Counted from the first letter of the stretch, positions 21,041 to 32,179 are shown. The stretch is 64,000 nt of DNA from an uncultured cyanobacterium (GCA_903935205.1 CAIZQU010000018.1:1-64000), one strand, 5' to 3'. Notes: generated by a model from the letters alone, not told the origin. Translations and numbers: made by a program.

Positions 21041-21205
21041 ATGCAGGTCACCGAAGAAGACGGCGGCAGGCTCAACGCCTTCGCCAAGGAACCGCGGATG
21101 GTGGTCATGGAACAGGGAGAGAACACCGGCCCGGGACGGCCTCTGCTGATCGGCGGCCTGCTGCTGGTGCTGCTGTTGATGGGGGTGGCCGCCGGCATCA
21201 GCTGA
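21041..21205 (+). CDS. psb34: Psb34-like (Ssl1498 family) photosystem II assembly protein
   Basis: A 54-residue gene too short for the ORF track. It begins MQVTEEDGGRLNAFAKEPRM, matching the EDGGxLNxFAxEP signature of the Ssl1498/Psb34 family, and ends with one membrane helix (LLIGGLLLVLLLMGVAAGIS). Psb34 is a single-helix protein bound to CP47 in PSII assembly intermediates in other cyanobacteria. The conserved stroma-side N-terminus and helix are both present. It stands alone between thiG and sqdB. Confidence 0.8.
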   Translation: MQVTEEDGGRLNAFAKEPRMVVMEQGENTGPGRPLLIGGLLLVLLLMGVAAGIS

Positions 21206-21490
21206 GCCCAGCGGAAGACCCGGCCCCGGGCTGGGGCTGGGGCTCGGATCACCCTCCGGATCGCGACCCCGGCCCCGCTGGCAGAGGATCCCTGCGGGCG
21301 GAGTTCATCGGCGGCCCCGCAGCGGCGAAGCGAGGCCCGATCAGAGCCAAAAGCCAGCGCTGGAGGGGGCCTGGGCCTGGCCGCAGCCCCCTCCCGGCGG
21401 TTCCGGCAACGGCCATTCGGGGGCTGTTGGCGGCCCCTCCGGATGCCTGTAGTAGCTTGCCTGCGGGCAATGGCTAGGCCAGGAGACAGG

Positions 21491-22687
21491 GTGAAGGTTC
21501 TCGTTCTCGGCGGCGACGGCTTCTGCGGGTGGCCCTGCGCGGTGAACCTGGCGGAGGGTGGCCACGACGTGGTCATCGTCGACAACCTGAGCCGCCGCAA
21601 GATCGACATCGACCTGGAGGTCGAGTCCCTGACCCCGATCGCCACGATCAGCGAGCGCCTGCGGGCCTGGGAACAGGTGGGCGGCCGGGCGATGCGCTTC
21701 GTTCAGCTTGACATCGCCCGTGAGTACGACCGGCTGCTGCAGCTGCTCCGCAGCGAAAGACCCGAGGCGGTGGTGCACTTCGCCGAGCAGCGGGCCGCCC
21801 CCTATTCGATGAAGAGCAGCGCCACCAAGCGCTACACCGTCGACAACAACGTCAACGGCACCCACAACCTGCTGGCTGCGATCGTCGAAAGCGGGCTGGA
21901 TATCCACATCGTCCACCTCGGCACGATGGGGGTCTATGGCTATGGCTCCCATCGCGGCGCCACGATCCCCGAGGGATACCTCACCGTCGAGGTGCCCCAG
22001 GCCGATGGCAGTCGCTTCACCGAGAAGATCCTGCACCCCACGGATCCGGGCAGTGTCTATCACATGACCAAAACCCTGGATCAGCTGCTCTTCTATTACT
22101 ACAACAAAAACGATGCGATCCGGGTCACCGATCTGCACCAGGGCATCGTCTGGGGCACCAATACCGCCCTCACCGACCGGGATCCCCGTCTGACCAACCG
22201 CTTCGACTACGACGGCGATTACGGCACCGTGCTGAACCGCTTCCTGATGCAGGCCGCGATTGGCTATCCGCTCACCGTTCACGGCACCGGCGGCCAGACC
22301 CGCGCCTTCATCCACATTCGCGATTCTGTGCGCTGTGTGCAGCTCGCCCTGGAGAACCCGCCGACCAGCGGCGAGAAGGTCAAGATCTTCAACCAGATGA
22401 CCGAGAGCCACCAGGTCGGCCAGCTCGCCCAGAAGGTCGCCGCCCTGACCGGCGCCGAAATCCGCTATCAAGCCAATCCCCGCAAGGAGGCGATCGAGAA
22501 CGACCTGATCGTCGACAACCGCTGCTTCCTGGAGCTTGGCCTCCAGCCCACCACCCTCGATGACGGCCTGCTCAAGGAGGTGGTGGAGGTGGCACGGCGC
22601 TGGGCCGACCGCTGCGACCGCTCCCGGATCCCCTGCCTCTCGGCCTGGACGAGCCACCAGGCGGAAGCCCTGACCACCCAGGGCTGA
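21491..22687 (+). CDS. sqdB: UDP-sulfoquinovose synthase
   Basis: Makes UDP-sulfoquinovose from UDP-glucose and sulfite, the headgroup donor of the thylakoid sulfolipid SQDG. An extended SDR fold: NAD motif VLGGDGFCGWPCAVNLA, the substrate region FAEQRAAPYSMKSS, LGTMGVYGYG and the catalytic YHMTK. The frame is open to 21443, but a GTG at 21491 follows an AGGAG at 21481 at ideal spacing and starts the Rossmann strand directly, giving 398 aa as in the family. sqdX follows 15 bases downstream, forming a two-gene operon. Confidence 0.96.
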   Translation: MKVLVLGGDGFCGWPCAVNLAEGGHDVVIVDNLSRRKIDIDLEVESLTPIATISERLRAWEQVGGRAMRFVQLDIAREYDRLLQLLRSERPEAVVHFAEQRAAPYSMKSSATKRYTVDNNVNGTHNLLAAIVESGLDIHIVHLGTMGVYGYGSHRGATIPEGYLTVEVPQADGSRFTEKILHPTDPGSVYHMTKTLDQLLFYYYNKNDAIRVTDLHQGIVWGTNTALTDRDPRLTNRFDYDGDYGTVLNRFLMQAAIGYPLTVHGTGGQTRAFIHIRDSVRCVQLALENPPTSGEKVKIFNQMTESHQVGQLAQKVAALTGAEIRYQANPRKEAIENDLIVDNRCFLELGLQPTTLDDGLLKEVVEVARRWADRCDRSRIPCLSAWTSHQAEALTTQG

Positions 22688-22702
22688 TCGGGACGAACGC
22701 CA

Positions 22703-23839
22703 GTGAGGATCGCCTTTTTCACTGAAACCTTCCTGCCGAAGGTCGATGGCATCGTCACCCGGCTGACCCGCACCCTGCCCCATCTGGTCGAGGCGGGTGA
22801 CGAGGTTCTGATCTTCTGCCCGGAGGGGGCCCCGGCCGACCATGCCGGCGCCCGGGTGGTGGGCGTGCCGGCGATGCCGCTTCCCCTCTACCCCGAACTC
22901 AAGCTGGCCCTGCCCAGGCCGGCGGTGTCCGAGGCGCTGGACCGCTTCCGGCCCGACCTGGTGCATGTGGTCAATCCGGCCGTGCTGGGGCTGGGTGGCA
23001 TCTGGCTGGCCAAGACCCGCCAGCTGCCCCTGGTGGCCAGCTACCACACCCATCTGCCGAAATATCTGGAGCACTACGGCATGGGGATGTTGGAGCCCCT
23101 GCTCTGGGAACTGCTCAAGGCGGCCCACAACCAGGCCGAGCTCAACCTCTGCACCTCCACCGCCATGGTCGACGAGCTGGCGGCCAAGGGCATCGCCCAC
23201 ACGGCTCTCTGGCAGCGCGGGGTCGACACGGCCCTGTTCCGACCGGAGCTGGCGGATCCGGCGATGCGCGCCAGGCTCCACGGCCAGCACAGCGACACCG
23301 GCAACCTGCTGCTCTACATCGGCCGGCTGTCGGCCGAGAAGCAGATCGAGCGGATCCGTCCGGTGCTCGACGCCCTTCCCGACACGCGACTGGCCCTGGT
23401 CGGCGATGGTCCCCACCGTCAGCAGCTGGAGCGGATCTTCGAGGGCACCGCCACCACCTTCGTCGGCTACCTGAGCGGTACCGCCCTGGCCTCGGCCTAT
23501 GCCAGCGGCGACGCCTTCGTCTTTCCCTCCAGCACCGAAACCCTGGGGCTGGTGCTGCTGGAGGCCATGGCGGCCGGCTGCCCGGTGGTGGGGGCGAACC
23601 GGGGCGGCATCCCTGACATCGTCAGCGACGGTGTGAACGGCTGCCTCTATGACCCCGATGCCCCCGCCACCCTGATCACCGCGGTGCAGCGGTTGCTCGG
23701 GGATGCCTCCACCCGCTCCCAGCTGCGTCAGGCCGCCCGGCTGGAGGCCGAGCGCTGGGGCTGGGCGGGCGCCACCGAACAGCTCAGGGCCTACTACCGC
23801 CAGGTGCTGGAGCGCCGCCCCCTGGCGTTGACCAGCTGA
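22703..23839 (+). CDS. sqdX: Sulfoquinovosyltransferase (SQDG synthase), GT4 family
   Basis: Transfers sulfoquinovose to diacylglycerol, completing SQDG. It starts with a GTG giving RIAFFTETFLPKVDGIVTRL, a typical GT4 N-terminus. The donor-binding half has LLYIGRLSAEKQIERI, LVGDGPHRQQLE and FVFPSSTETLGLVLLEAMAAGCPVVGANRGGIPDIV with the E-x7-E pattern. Coupled to sqdB. Confidence 0.95.
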   Translation: MRIAFFTETFLPKVDGIVTRLTRTLPHLVEAGDEVLIFCPEGAPADHAGARVVGVPAMPLPLYPELKLALPRPAVSEALDRFRPDLVHVVNPAVLGLGGIWLAKTRQLPLVASYHTHLPKYLEHYGMGMLEPLLWELLKAAHNQAELNLCTSTAMVDELAAKGIAHTALWQRGVDTALFRPELADPAMRARLHGQHSDTGNLLLYIGRLSAEKQIERIRPVLDALPDTRLALVGDGPHRQQLERIFEGTATTFVGYLSGTALASAYASGDAFVFPSSTETLGLVLLEAMAAGCPVVGANRGGIPDIVSDGVNGCLYDPDAPATLITAVQRLLGDASTRSQLRQAARLEAERWGWAGATEQLRAYYRQVLERRPLALTS

Positions 23840-23948
23840 ACCGCATCAGCCCCCCGCGCGGCCTGAGCCCCCCGCATCCCGCAGGCCATGGAGCCCCCTC
23901 GGCAGGGCGCTGGCCAAGGGCTGGGGCCCCCAGACTGCCCCTGGCGGC

Positions 23949-25736
23949 TCAGGGAGTGTGCGCTGCCGGAGCCGCTCCCTCAACGGGCTTGGCGGCGGAG
24001 CCGCGGTGGAACCAGGCCTCCATCATCGTCTTGACCATCGGGGCGGCCACGGTGCCGCCGTAGCCGCCGGAGTTTTCACCGAAGGCCACGATCACCAGAT
24101 TCGGTCGACCCGCCGGCGCGTAGCCACCGAACCAGGCGTGGTCTGGCCGGGGTGGATCCTCGCCCGTGCCGGTCTTGCCCGCCACGGGCGGCAGGCTGGT
24201 GTCGTTGAGGATGGTGGCGGTGCCCTCGGTGACCACCATCCGCAGGCCCTCGCGCAGCACCCTCAGGGTTTCGGGCTTGAGGCCGATCCAGGTGCGTTTC
24301 AGGGGCCGCTGCACCAGATGGGGAGTGACCAGCCAGCCGCCGTTGGCAACCGCGGCGTAGAGACGCGCCATCTGAATCGGGGTCACGGTCACGGCCCCCT
24401 GGCCGATCGAGGAGGTGATCGTGTCGACCGAGGTCCACGGTTCGCCGATCACCTTGCGCTTCCAGGCCGGATCACCGAGCAGACCAGCGCTCTCCTCATC
24501 GCGCAGCTCCACACCGCTGCGGCTGCCATAGCCGAGGCGACGCGACGCCAGAAACAGCTGGTCGGGACCGACCCGCAAGCCCATCAGGTAGTAAAAGCTG
24601 TTGCTGCTCACCGCCAGGGCCTTCTGGAAGCCGATCGCTCCAAAGGCCCCGTGATCGCCGTAGCACTGGCCGTCGTAGCAGAAGGAGCCGACGGTCGGCA
24701 GGGTGCTGGTGGGGGTGAAGCGACCCGATTCCAGACCGGCGATGGTGGAGACGATCTTGAAGGTGCTGGCCGGTGGATAGGCCTGCAACGCCCGGTTGAG
24801 CATCGGCGCCTCGGGACGGTTGAGATCGTTCCACTGGGTCGTGGTGGGCCCATCGGAGAAGATGTTGGGATCGAAGCCCGGCCGGCTGGCCATCGCCAGA
24901 ATCTCGCCGGTCTGCGGATCAAGGGCGACGATCGCCCCCTTGCCGACGTGATCGAGGGCCCGCTCGGCAGCCCGCTGCAGGTTGAGGTCGATCGTCAGGC
25001 GCAGGTCGCGGCCGGGGCGGGCCGGCTTGTCGCCGAGCACCCGTTGGACCCGGCCGGCGGCGTTCACCTCCAGCTGCTGGCCACCCCACTCGCCGCGCAG
25101 GTGGGATTCATAGACGCTTTCCAGCCCGGCCCGGCCGATACGATCCCGCAGCCGGTAACCCTTCTCGCGCAGCTTGTCGTATTCCTCTTCGGTGATGTTG
25201 CTGGTGTAGCCGATCAGGTGGGCCGCCAGGCGGCCATTGGGGTAGGCGCGCAACACATCGATCGACACCTCGGCTCCGGGGAGGGAGGCGGCCTGCTCGC
25301 GGAAGCGCAGCACCTGCAGGGGTGTGAGGGGACCCGCCAAGGGGATGTGGAAGTCGTCGTCGCTGTCCTTGCCGAGGCGACGCCGCTGCTCCAGCTGGCT
25401 GGCGGGAACCGCAAGCAGTTGCGCCAGCCGGTCCCGCAGGGCCGGCCACTGGCGCTCGCTGACCAGCCGTGGCTGGAGATAGAGGCTGTAGGTGAGCCGG
25501 TTGGTGGCCAGCACCTGGCCGTGGCGATCGAGCAGGCGGCCGCGCACCGGATCGCGGGGGATCAGGCGAATCCGGTTCTCATCGGCCATCGCCTTGTGCT
25601 GAGTGCCGTGCACCAACTGCAACCAGCCCAGGCGGCCGATCATCGCGGCCGAAATCAGCAGCACCAGGGCCAGCAACAGGCCGGGCTGGCGACCGACACC
25701 GACCTGGCGGGAGGCTCCGAAACCGGTCGCGGCCAT
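23949..25736 (-). CDS. mrdA: Penicillin-binding protein 2 (peptidoglycan transpeptidase)
   Basis: Cell-elongation transpeptidase. One N-terminal membrane helix (GLLLALVLLISAAMIGRLGWLQLV), a dimerisation/pedestal domain (DPVRGRLLDRHGQVLATNRL) and the transpeptidase domain with serine motif PASTFK, SSN and KTGTGE. 595 aa. The start ATG shares a base with the stop of the upstream small gene (TGATG), so translation is coupled. No rodA follows here. Confidence 0.94.
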   Translation of the reverse strand: MAATGFGASRQVGVGRQPGLLLALVLLISAAMIGRLGWLQLVHGTQHKAMADENRIRLIPRDPVRGRLLDRHGQVLATNRLTYSLYLQPRLVSERQWPALRDRLAQLLAVPASQLEQRRRLGKDSDDDFHIPLAGPLTPLQVLRFREQAASLPGAEVSIDVLRAYPNGRLAAHLIGYTSNITEEEYDKLREKGYRLRDRIGRAGLESVYESHLRGEWGGQQLEVNAAGRVQRVLGDKPARPGRDLRLTIDLNLQRAAERALDHVGKGAIVALDPQTGEILAMASRPGFDPNIFSDGPTTTQWNDLNRPEAPMLNRALQAYPPASTFKIVSTIAGLESGRFTPTSTLPTVGSFCYDGQCYGDHGAFGAIGFQKALAVSSNSFYYLMGLRVGPDQLFLASRRLGYGSRSGVELRDEESAGLLGDPAWKRKVIGEPWTSVDTITSSIGQGAVTVTPIQMARLYAAVANGGWLVTPHLVQRPLKRTWIGLKPETLRVLREGLRMVVTEGTATILNDTSLPPVAGKTGTGEDPPRPDHAWFGGYAPAGRPNLVIVAFGENSGGYGGTVAAPMVKTMMEAWFHRGSAAKPVEGAAPAAHTP

Positions 25737-26125
25737 CAGCCCAGCCGCTGCTCCAGCGCGTCGAGGCGGGCGGCGATCCGAACCAGGGCCTCAAGCAGCT
25801 CGGTGGGATCGTCTGCGGCAGCGGCAGCGCCGGTGTTGGCCAGCGGCTCAACCGCCGCGGGCTCGGCCGGCACATCCCGCACCTCAACCTTCATCACCGG
25901 ATTGCCCAGGCCCGGCTGCAGCCGATCCAGGGTCTCCCGCAGCTGGCTGGCCGCCGGTTCCCCTTCGCGGCGGAGGCGATCAAGGGGATCGGCGCCACCG
26001 CCTTCGAAGGCTGCCAGCACCTCCCGAGGCCCGCCCTTGCGGACCCGCTCAACCACGGCCATCCCCACCGGCAGCACCTCCTGCATCAGGGTGAGCCGCA
26101 GGGCATCAAGGGGGTCGGAGGCCAT
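25736..26125 (-). CDS. Small protein of unknown function upstream of mrdA
   Basis: 129 aa, starting MASDPLDALRLTLMQEVLPVGMAVVERVRKGG and ending in an acidic helical segment (DDPTELLEALVRIAARLDALEQRLG). I do not recognise a family. The one-base stop-start overlap with mrdA is strong evidence that it is translated. The central region has a charged helix (DPLDRLRREGEPAASQLRETLDRLQPGLGNPVMKVEV). A cell-wall link is only suggested by position. Confidence 0.7.
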   Translation of the reverse strand: MASDPLDALRLTLMQEVLPVGMAVVERVRKGGPREVLAAFEGGGADPLDRLRREGEPAASQLRETLDRLQPGLGNPVMKVEVRDVPAEPAAVEPLANTGAAAAADDPTELLEALVRIAARLDALEQRLG

Positions 26126-26210
26126 GGCGGCGCCAGGGGTGGAGTCCCAGTCTGCCCTGCCTGGACCGGGTAGGGGCCCGCAGCAGGAGCGATCCGGAAG
26201 GCGGCCGTGC

Positions 26211-26840
26211 TCAGGGGATGAGGGCTGGTGCCACGCCGGGAGCCACCAGCAGGGGCTTGCAAGGCCGCTGGCTGCCGAACCACCAGCCGCCGGCAGCGCT
26301 GAGCACCAGGGCCAGGCCGATGGGCAGCAGGGCCCGACGGGTGGCCGGCAGGGCCAGCCATTCACTCCAGTCGCGCAGCACCCGATCGCGATCGAAGCGG
26401 CGCCGCTCGCGCAGCTCCTGCTGCTCCCGCCGCCGCAGGGCCTTCTCCACCCAGCGCTCAAAGGCCCGCTTCTTGGTGATCGCCATCTTGCGCTCCACCT
26501 CCAGCAGCTGGCCGGGATTGAGCTCGGGGTTGAAGGTGCCGATCAGCTCCAGGGTCTTGAGGAACATTTCGACCGCCCCATCCTTGATGGCGCGATCCTG
26601 GGGATCGAGCAGGGCCCAGTCGAGCTCGGGATAGAAGCGCAGGCGGTTGGCCTCGATCTGCTCTTCGCCGAGCTGGCCGGGCTCCCGCAGCCAGCGATCG
26701 GTGTTGGCGTCAAAACGGCGCCAGTACAGGAAGGGATTGAGGTAGATGGTCTTACCGCCGACCAGGATGCTGTCCTGCTGGAGGCGCCGCTGCAGCAGCG
26801 AATCCGGATCGGCGGTGGCGGCGGAGGTCACGGCGTTCAC
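26211..26840 (-). CDS. Membrane-anchored conserved cyanobacterial protein, unknown function
   Basis: 209 aa. A soluble helical domain with a distinctive start region (DSILVGGKTIYLNPFLYWRRFDANTDRWLREPGQ) and a basic coiled-coil stretch (KALRRREQQELRERRRFDRDRV) is followed by one C-terminal helix (ALLPIGLALVLSAAGGWWFG). This is a tail-anchored or single-pass topology. No enzyme motifs are seen. It is 85 bases upstream of the mrdA pair on the same strand. Confidence 0.7.
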   Translation of the reverse strand: MNAVTSAATADPDSLLQRRLQQDSILVGGKTIYLNPFLYWRRFDANTDRWLREPGQLGEEQIEANRLRFYPELDWALLDPQDRAIKDGAVEMFLKTLELIGTFNPELNPGQLLEVERKMAITKKRAFERWVEKALRRREQQELRERRRFDRDRVLRDWSEWLALPATRRALLPIGLALVLSAAGGWWFGSQRPCKPLLVAPGVAPALIP

Positions 26841-27010
26841 GGGGCCGGGTCGGGTCGGGTGCCCGATGGTATCGGCGGGTGCGGCCGCGGGCCAGCCCGA
26901 GGGGCGAAGGGTTCGGATCGGATTGATCAGCTCGGATGATCAGCCCGGCCGCAGGGCTGGGGTGGCCACGGGCTTGAGGGCGAGCAGGCCAGGCCTGGCG
27001 GCAGCCGTCG

Positions 27011-28630
<1,620 letters not shown>

Positions 28631-28656
28631 CGCGTTGTTGAACCGTTGTCCCAACC

Positions 28657-29880
28657 CTAGTGGTCACCCCTCGGAGCGCCAGCCCGTGGGAGCTCCGGCA
28701 GGCCCAGATCGGCCAGCAGGGCGGTGCCGATCGGACCGGCCACCCGCAGACGGCGGCTGCGGTCGAACAGGGCCGCCCCCAGGGCCAGGGCGGGGGCGCC
28801 ATGGCGCTGCAGGTAGGCGGCGGCGCTGGTCTCGATCGCGGCAGCCAGGCGCTGGCGCAGCCGTTCGGCCAGCTCGGGATCGGCCTGCTCCAGGCCCGAC
28901 AGGGCCGCCTCCGCCGTGGGGGCCGCATGCAGGACCGCCAGGGCCTCCCCCGCCAGCCCCTCCAGGGCCGCAAAGGCGGTGAGCACCGCGGCCCGGCCAT
29001 CGGCGAGGTGGTGGTGGGTGTGGAAGATGCCGCCGGCCAGCTTGAGCAGCTTGCCCTGGTAGCCGAACAGCAGCAGCCGCCGCACCCCCGCCTCGGCCGC
29101 CGCCACCAGCACCGGGCCGATCCAGTTGCCGCACTTGAGCAACAGGTCGGCGGGCAGGCCGAGGCGGGGGGCCAGATCCAGGCCGTTCTCGCCGATCACC
29201 AGCACCAGATCGCCGGCAAAGGCCGGGTCGGCGCAGCGGCGCTCCAGCTCGGCCAGGGTGGCCTCCAGCTGATCCGGGGAGGCCCCGGCCTGGACCGCGG
29301 CCCGGGTGCCGATCAGGGCCAGCCCCTCCACCACCCCGAAGGCCGCATTGCTGGTGCGCTCCGCCAGGCGCCGGCCGGCGGGCAGCACCACCCGCAGCCG
29401 CAGGGCGCGGCCGGGGGGCAGCAGCGGACGCAGGTTGGCCTCCAGCAGCCGGCGGGCATAGGTGGAGAGGCAGGCCTGGCCGCTGGCGGCCAGCAGGCCC
29501 ACGCCCTCCCCGGCGTCGATCGTCAGCCAGCCGTCGCTGGCGCCGGCGGGCACTGGCTGGGGCTCCAGCCGCGCCAGCACCCAGACCGCCAGGCCGCGGG
29601 TGAGATCGAGACCTGGGCCGGGATCGCAGCGGCTCTGACCCAGGGCCCAGCCCTCCAGCAGCGGCGCGGCGGCCTCCACCGGTATCGCCGCCCGGCCCGG
29701 CGGCTCCAGCAGCTCAAGATCGACAGCGCCGCCGATGGCCTCACCCAGCAGCACCCCGTTGGCGGCCCTGGCGGCCGCCGCCAGCCAGACCGGCAGGGTG
29801 TAGCCGCTGCGGTCGGGGCCGGCTTCGCCCTGGCCAGGGGGATCCGGAGGGGCGGGCGGGGGCATGGGGCCTCGGGTCAT
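28657..29880 (-). CDS. cbiD: Cobalt-precorrin-5B C1-methyltransferase
   Basis: Acts in the anaerobic corrin ring pathway to (pseudo)cobalamin. Family features: the start region [66 protein letters not shown] and [27 protein letters not shown]. At 407 aa the length is normal. It lies directly upstream of guaA and divergent from the aminotransferase gene. Confidence 0.93.
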   Translation of the reverse strand: MTRGPMPPPAPPDPPGQGEAGPDRSGYTLPVWLAAAARAANGVLLGEAIGGAVDLELLEPPGRAAIPVEAAAPLLEGWALGQSRCDPGPGLDLTRGLAVWVLARLEPQPVPAGASDGWLTIDAGEGVGLLAASGQACLSTYARRLLEANLRPLLPPGRALRLRVVLPAGRRLAERTSNAAFGVVEGLALIGTRAAVQAGASPDQLEATLAELERRCADPAFAGDLVLVIGENGLDLAPRLGLPADLLLKCGNWIGPVLVAAAEAGVRRLLLFGYQGKLLKLAGGIFHTHHHLADGRAAVLTAFAALEGLAGEALAVLHAAPTAEAALSGLEQADPELAERLRQRLAAAIETSAAAYLQRHGAPALALGAALFDRSRRLRVAGPIGTALLADLGLPELPRAGAPRGDH

Positions 29881-29990
29881 CGTTTTTTATGGTGGTCGAT
29901 TGTGCGCACGGCCACCCCGCTGCGGCCGCGCCCACCCAGCTCCCCACCTCCCTTCCGCCGCAGCGCCTCCGGCGTCGCGCCATCACCGCC

Positions 29991-31142
29991 ATGCAGGACA
30001 AACTCACCCTGATGATCCCCGGCCCGACCCCGGTGCCGGAAACGGTGCTGCAGGCCCTGGGCCGCCATCCGATCGGCCACCGCAGCGCCGATTTCCAGAA
30101 GATCGTCAAACGCACCACCGAGCAGCTGCGCTGGTTGCACCAGACCAGCGGCGAGGTTCTGGTGATCACCGGCAGCGGCACGGCGGCGATGGAGGCCGGC
30201 ATCATCAACACCCTCAGCCGCGGCGACCGGGTGCTCTGCGGCGACAACGGCAAGTTCGGCGAACGCTGGGTGAAGGTGGCCAAGGCCTATGGCCTCGATG
30301 TGCAGGTGATCAAGGCCGAATGGGGCCAGCCGCTGGATCCGGAGGCATTCCGAGCGGCCCTGGAGGCGGACGGGGCCAAGGCGATCAAGGGTGTGATCCT
30401 CACCCACTCGGAGACCTCCACCGGGGTGATCAACGACCTGCAGACGATCGCCGGCCACGTGCGGGCCCATGGCACCGCGTTGACGATCGCCGACTGCGTG
30501 ACCAGCCTCGGCGCCACCGACGTGCCGATGGACGCCTGGGGCGTGGATGTGATCGGCTCCGGATCCCAGAAGGGCTACATGATGCCGCCGGGCCTGAGCT
30601 TCGTGGCGATGGGCGAGCGGGCCTGGCAGGCCTATGAGCGCTCGGATCTGCCGAAGTTCTATCTCGATCTCGGCAAGTATCGGAAATCGGCGGCTGACAA
30701 CAGCAATCCATTCACGCCGGCGATCAATCTCTACTTCGCCCTTGAGGCCGCCCTGGAGATGATGGAGAGCGAAGGACTGGAGGCGATCTTCGCCCGCCAT
30801 GCCCGGCACCAGCGGGCCACCAGCGCCGCGATGAAGGCGATCGGCCTGCCCCTCTATGCCGCCGAGGGCCATGGCAGCCCGGCGATCACCGCCGTGGCAC
30901 CCGCGGGCATCGACGCCGAGACGCTGCGCAAGGAGGTGAAGAACCGCTTCGACATCCTGCTGGCCGGGGGTCAGGACCACCTCAAGGGCAAGGTGTTCCG
31001 GATCGGTCACCTCGGCTTCGTCTGCGACCGCGACATCCTCACGGCGGTGGCGGCGATCGAGGCCACCCTGCAGGACCTGGGCCTCGGAACGGTGGCCACC
31101 GGCGCCGGCGTGGCGGCGGCGGCGGCGGAACTGGCCCGCTGA
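29991..31142 (+). CDS. Serine/alanine-glyoxylate aminotransferase family protein
   Basis: PLP-dependent class V aminotransferase, probably transaminating glyoxylate with serine or alanine in photorespiration. It begins MQDKLTLMIPGPTPVPETVL, has TGSGTAAMEAGIIN, and the PLP lysine in GSGSQKGYMMPPG. I chose ATG 29991 (383 aa) because the 34 extra residues from 29889 are unlike the family. The alternative soluble-hydrogenase small-subunit name attached to some relatives is historical. Confidence 0.9.
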   Translation: MQDKLTLMIPGPTPVPETVLQALGRHPIGHRSADFQKIVKRTTEQLRWLHQTSGEVLVITGSGTAAMEAGIINTLSRGDRVLCGDNGKFGERWVKVAKAYGLDVQVIKAEWGQPLDPEAFRAALEADGAKAIKGVILTHSETSTGVINDLQTIAGHVRAHGTALTIADCVTSLGATDVPMDAWGVDVIGSGSQKGYMMPPGLSFVAMGERAWQAYERSDLPKFYLDLGKYRKSAADNSNPFTPAINLYFALEAALEMMESEGLEAIFARHARHQRATSAAMKAIGLPLYAAEGHGSPAITAVAPAGIDAETLRKEVKNRFDILLAGGQDHLKGKVFRIGHLGFVCDRDILTAVAAIEATLQDLGLGTVATGAGVAAAAAELAR

Positions 31143-31160
31143 ACCGGCCGGCGGCCGGTT
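31142..31160 (+). terminator. Hairpin at the end of the aminotransferase gene
   Basis: An 8-bp perfect inverted repeat (AACCGGCC / GGCCGGTT) with a 3-base loop begins on the last base of the stop codon. A second short palindrome (GGCGCC-AGC-GGCGCC) follows about 30 bases on. It separates the gene from tRNA-Gly downstream. Confidence 0.55.
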
Positions 31161-31295
31161 GCGCCAGGGGCGAGGCGGGGGCTGGGCGCCAGCGGCGCCG
31201 ATCCGCCCCAGCACTGGCGCAACAAGGTGAACGTGCTAAATTGCCGGGGTTGGATCCTGAGTTAGACACAGATCCAGCCCAGGCAAATAAGCCTT

Positions 31296-31367
31296 GCGGG
31301 TGTAATTCAGTGGTAGAATGTCAGCTTCCCAAGCTGAACGTCGCCGGTTCGAATCCGGTCACCCGCT
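31296..31367 (+). tRNA. trnG-CCC: tRNA-Gly (anticodon CCC)
   Basis: A cloverleaf is read directly. The acceptor stem GCGGGTG pairs with CACCCGC over seven bases, the anticodon stem TCAGC/GCTGA encloses loop TTCCCAA, and the T arm is CCGG-TTCGAAT-CCGG. The anticodon CCC reads GGG. CCA is not encoded. Its 3' half is duplicated at 32568-32612, marking it as an integration site. Confidence 0.95.
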
Positions 31368-31368
31368 T
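31324..31368 (+). repeat. Putative attachment site copy 1 (tRNA-Gly 3' half)
   Basis: A 45-base segment from the anticodon stem through the tRNA end (GCTTCCCAAGCTG...CACCCGCTT) recurs at 32568-32612 with a single C-to-T difference in the T loop. Direct repeats of a tRNA 3' end are the normal footprint of site-specific integration of an island. The intact gene is at the left end. Confidence 0.7.
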
Positions 31369-31628
31369 CTCTGTTCAGGGCTGGAGATTTGGCGTGTTTC
31401 CGGTGATCATCTTGCTCGGCAGTGGCAGGCAGAGCGCCCGTGGCTGATCGCTGATGCACGGCGATGCCCACGATTGACGCAAGCTTCTCACAGGGTTTCT
31501 CACCGCTGGGTCGCTTCAAGGCCTGGTTTGACCGTCTTTGATCAATCCGGGCCTCCGCCGTGCATCGACCGGATCCAAGACCTGTTACGCGACCTATGAT
31601 GTGGTCATGAACTGACCTGGTCCCCCTG

Positions 31629-31883
31629 ATGGCGCACCGCGTGCTGACCGAGACCGCCGTAAGCATCTCGGAACACAAAAAGAACCCGATGGCCACCGTG
31701 GCGGCCGGTGAGGGGATGGCGGTCGCGGTGCTCAACCGCAATGAACCGGCCTTCTACTGCGTTCCAGCCAAGGCCTACGAGGAGCTGATGGATCTCGTGG
31801 ACGACCTGGAGCTGGGGCGCATAGCAGATGCGCGGCTGGCGGATGGCCAGGAGCCGCTGCGGGTCAGCCTCGATGCCCTATGA
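31629..31883 (+). CDS. Phd/YefM-family antitoxin
   Basis: 84 aa. The N-terminal DNA-binding part (VSISEHKKNPMATVAAGEGMAVAVLNRNEPAFYCVPAKAYEELMD) is the Phd/YefM/StbD fold; the acidic C-terminus should wrap the toxin. It overlaps the RelE-type toxin gene by 11 bases, antitoxin first, as is usual. It probably represses its own promoter. It sits inside the tRNA-Gly bracketed element and could help keep it in the genome. Confidence 0.88.
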   Translation: MAHRVLTETAVSISEHKKNPMATVAAGEGMAVAVLNRNEPAFYCVPAKAYEELMDLVDDLELGRIADARLADGQEPLRVSLDAL

Positions 31884-32154
31884 GCTGGCCTTTCATCACG
31901 AGGCCCTGCGGGAGTGGCGGACCCTGAGTGCAGGGATCCGGGAGCAGTTCAAGAAGAAGCTGGCCGAACGGCTGATCGAACCGCGGATTCCAGCCAGCAA
32001 ACTGCGCGGATCCAGTCATCGCTACAAAATCAAACTTCGCGCTGCTGGATTTCGCCTCGTCTACGAGGTGCGTGATCGCGAGCTGCTGGTGCTGGTTGTG
32101 GCGGTGGGAAAGCGAGAGCGCAATGCTGTCTACCGCGAGGCTGACCAACGCTGA
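31873..32154 (+). CDS. RelE/ParE-family toxin
   Basis: 93 aa, starting MPYELAFHHEALREWRTL. It has the RelE pattern of a basic helical N-terminus, KLRGSSHRYKIKLRAAGFRLVYEV in the beta sheet, and a C-terminal VVAVGKRERNAVYREA with R and Y residues placed as in ribosome-dependent mRNA endonucleases. ATG 31873 is used because it overlaps the antitoxin; the longer frame from 31828 is its out-of-frame read-through. Confidence 0.88.
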   Translation: MPYELAFHHEALREWRTLSAGIREQFKKKLAERLIEPRIPASKLRGSSHRYKIKLRAAGFRLVYEVRDRELLVLVVAVGKRERNAVYREADQR

Positions 32155-32179
32155 AGTTCATGCTCCATGTTCATGCCCC

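Noticed and set aside
23958-26939. 993-codon plus-strand ORF
   Set aside because: Antisense to mrdA and the two genes upstream of it; composition is Gly/His/Gln-rich as in other shadows.
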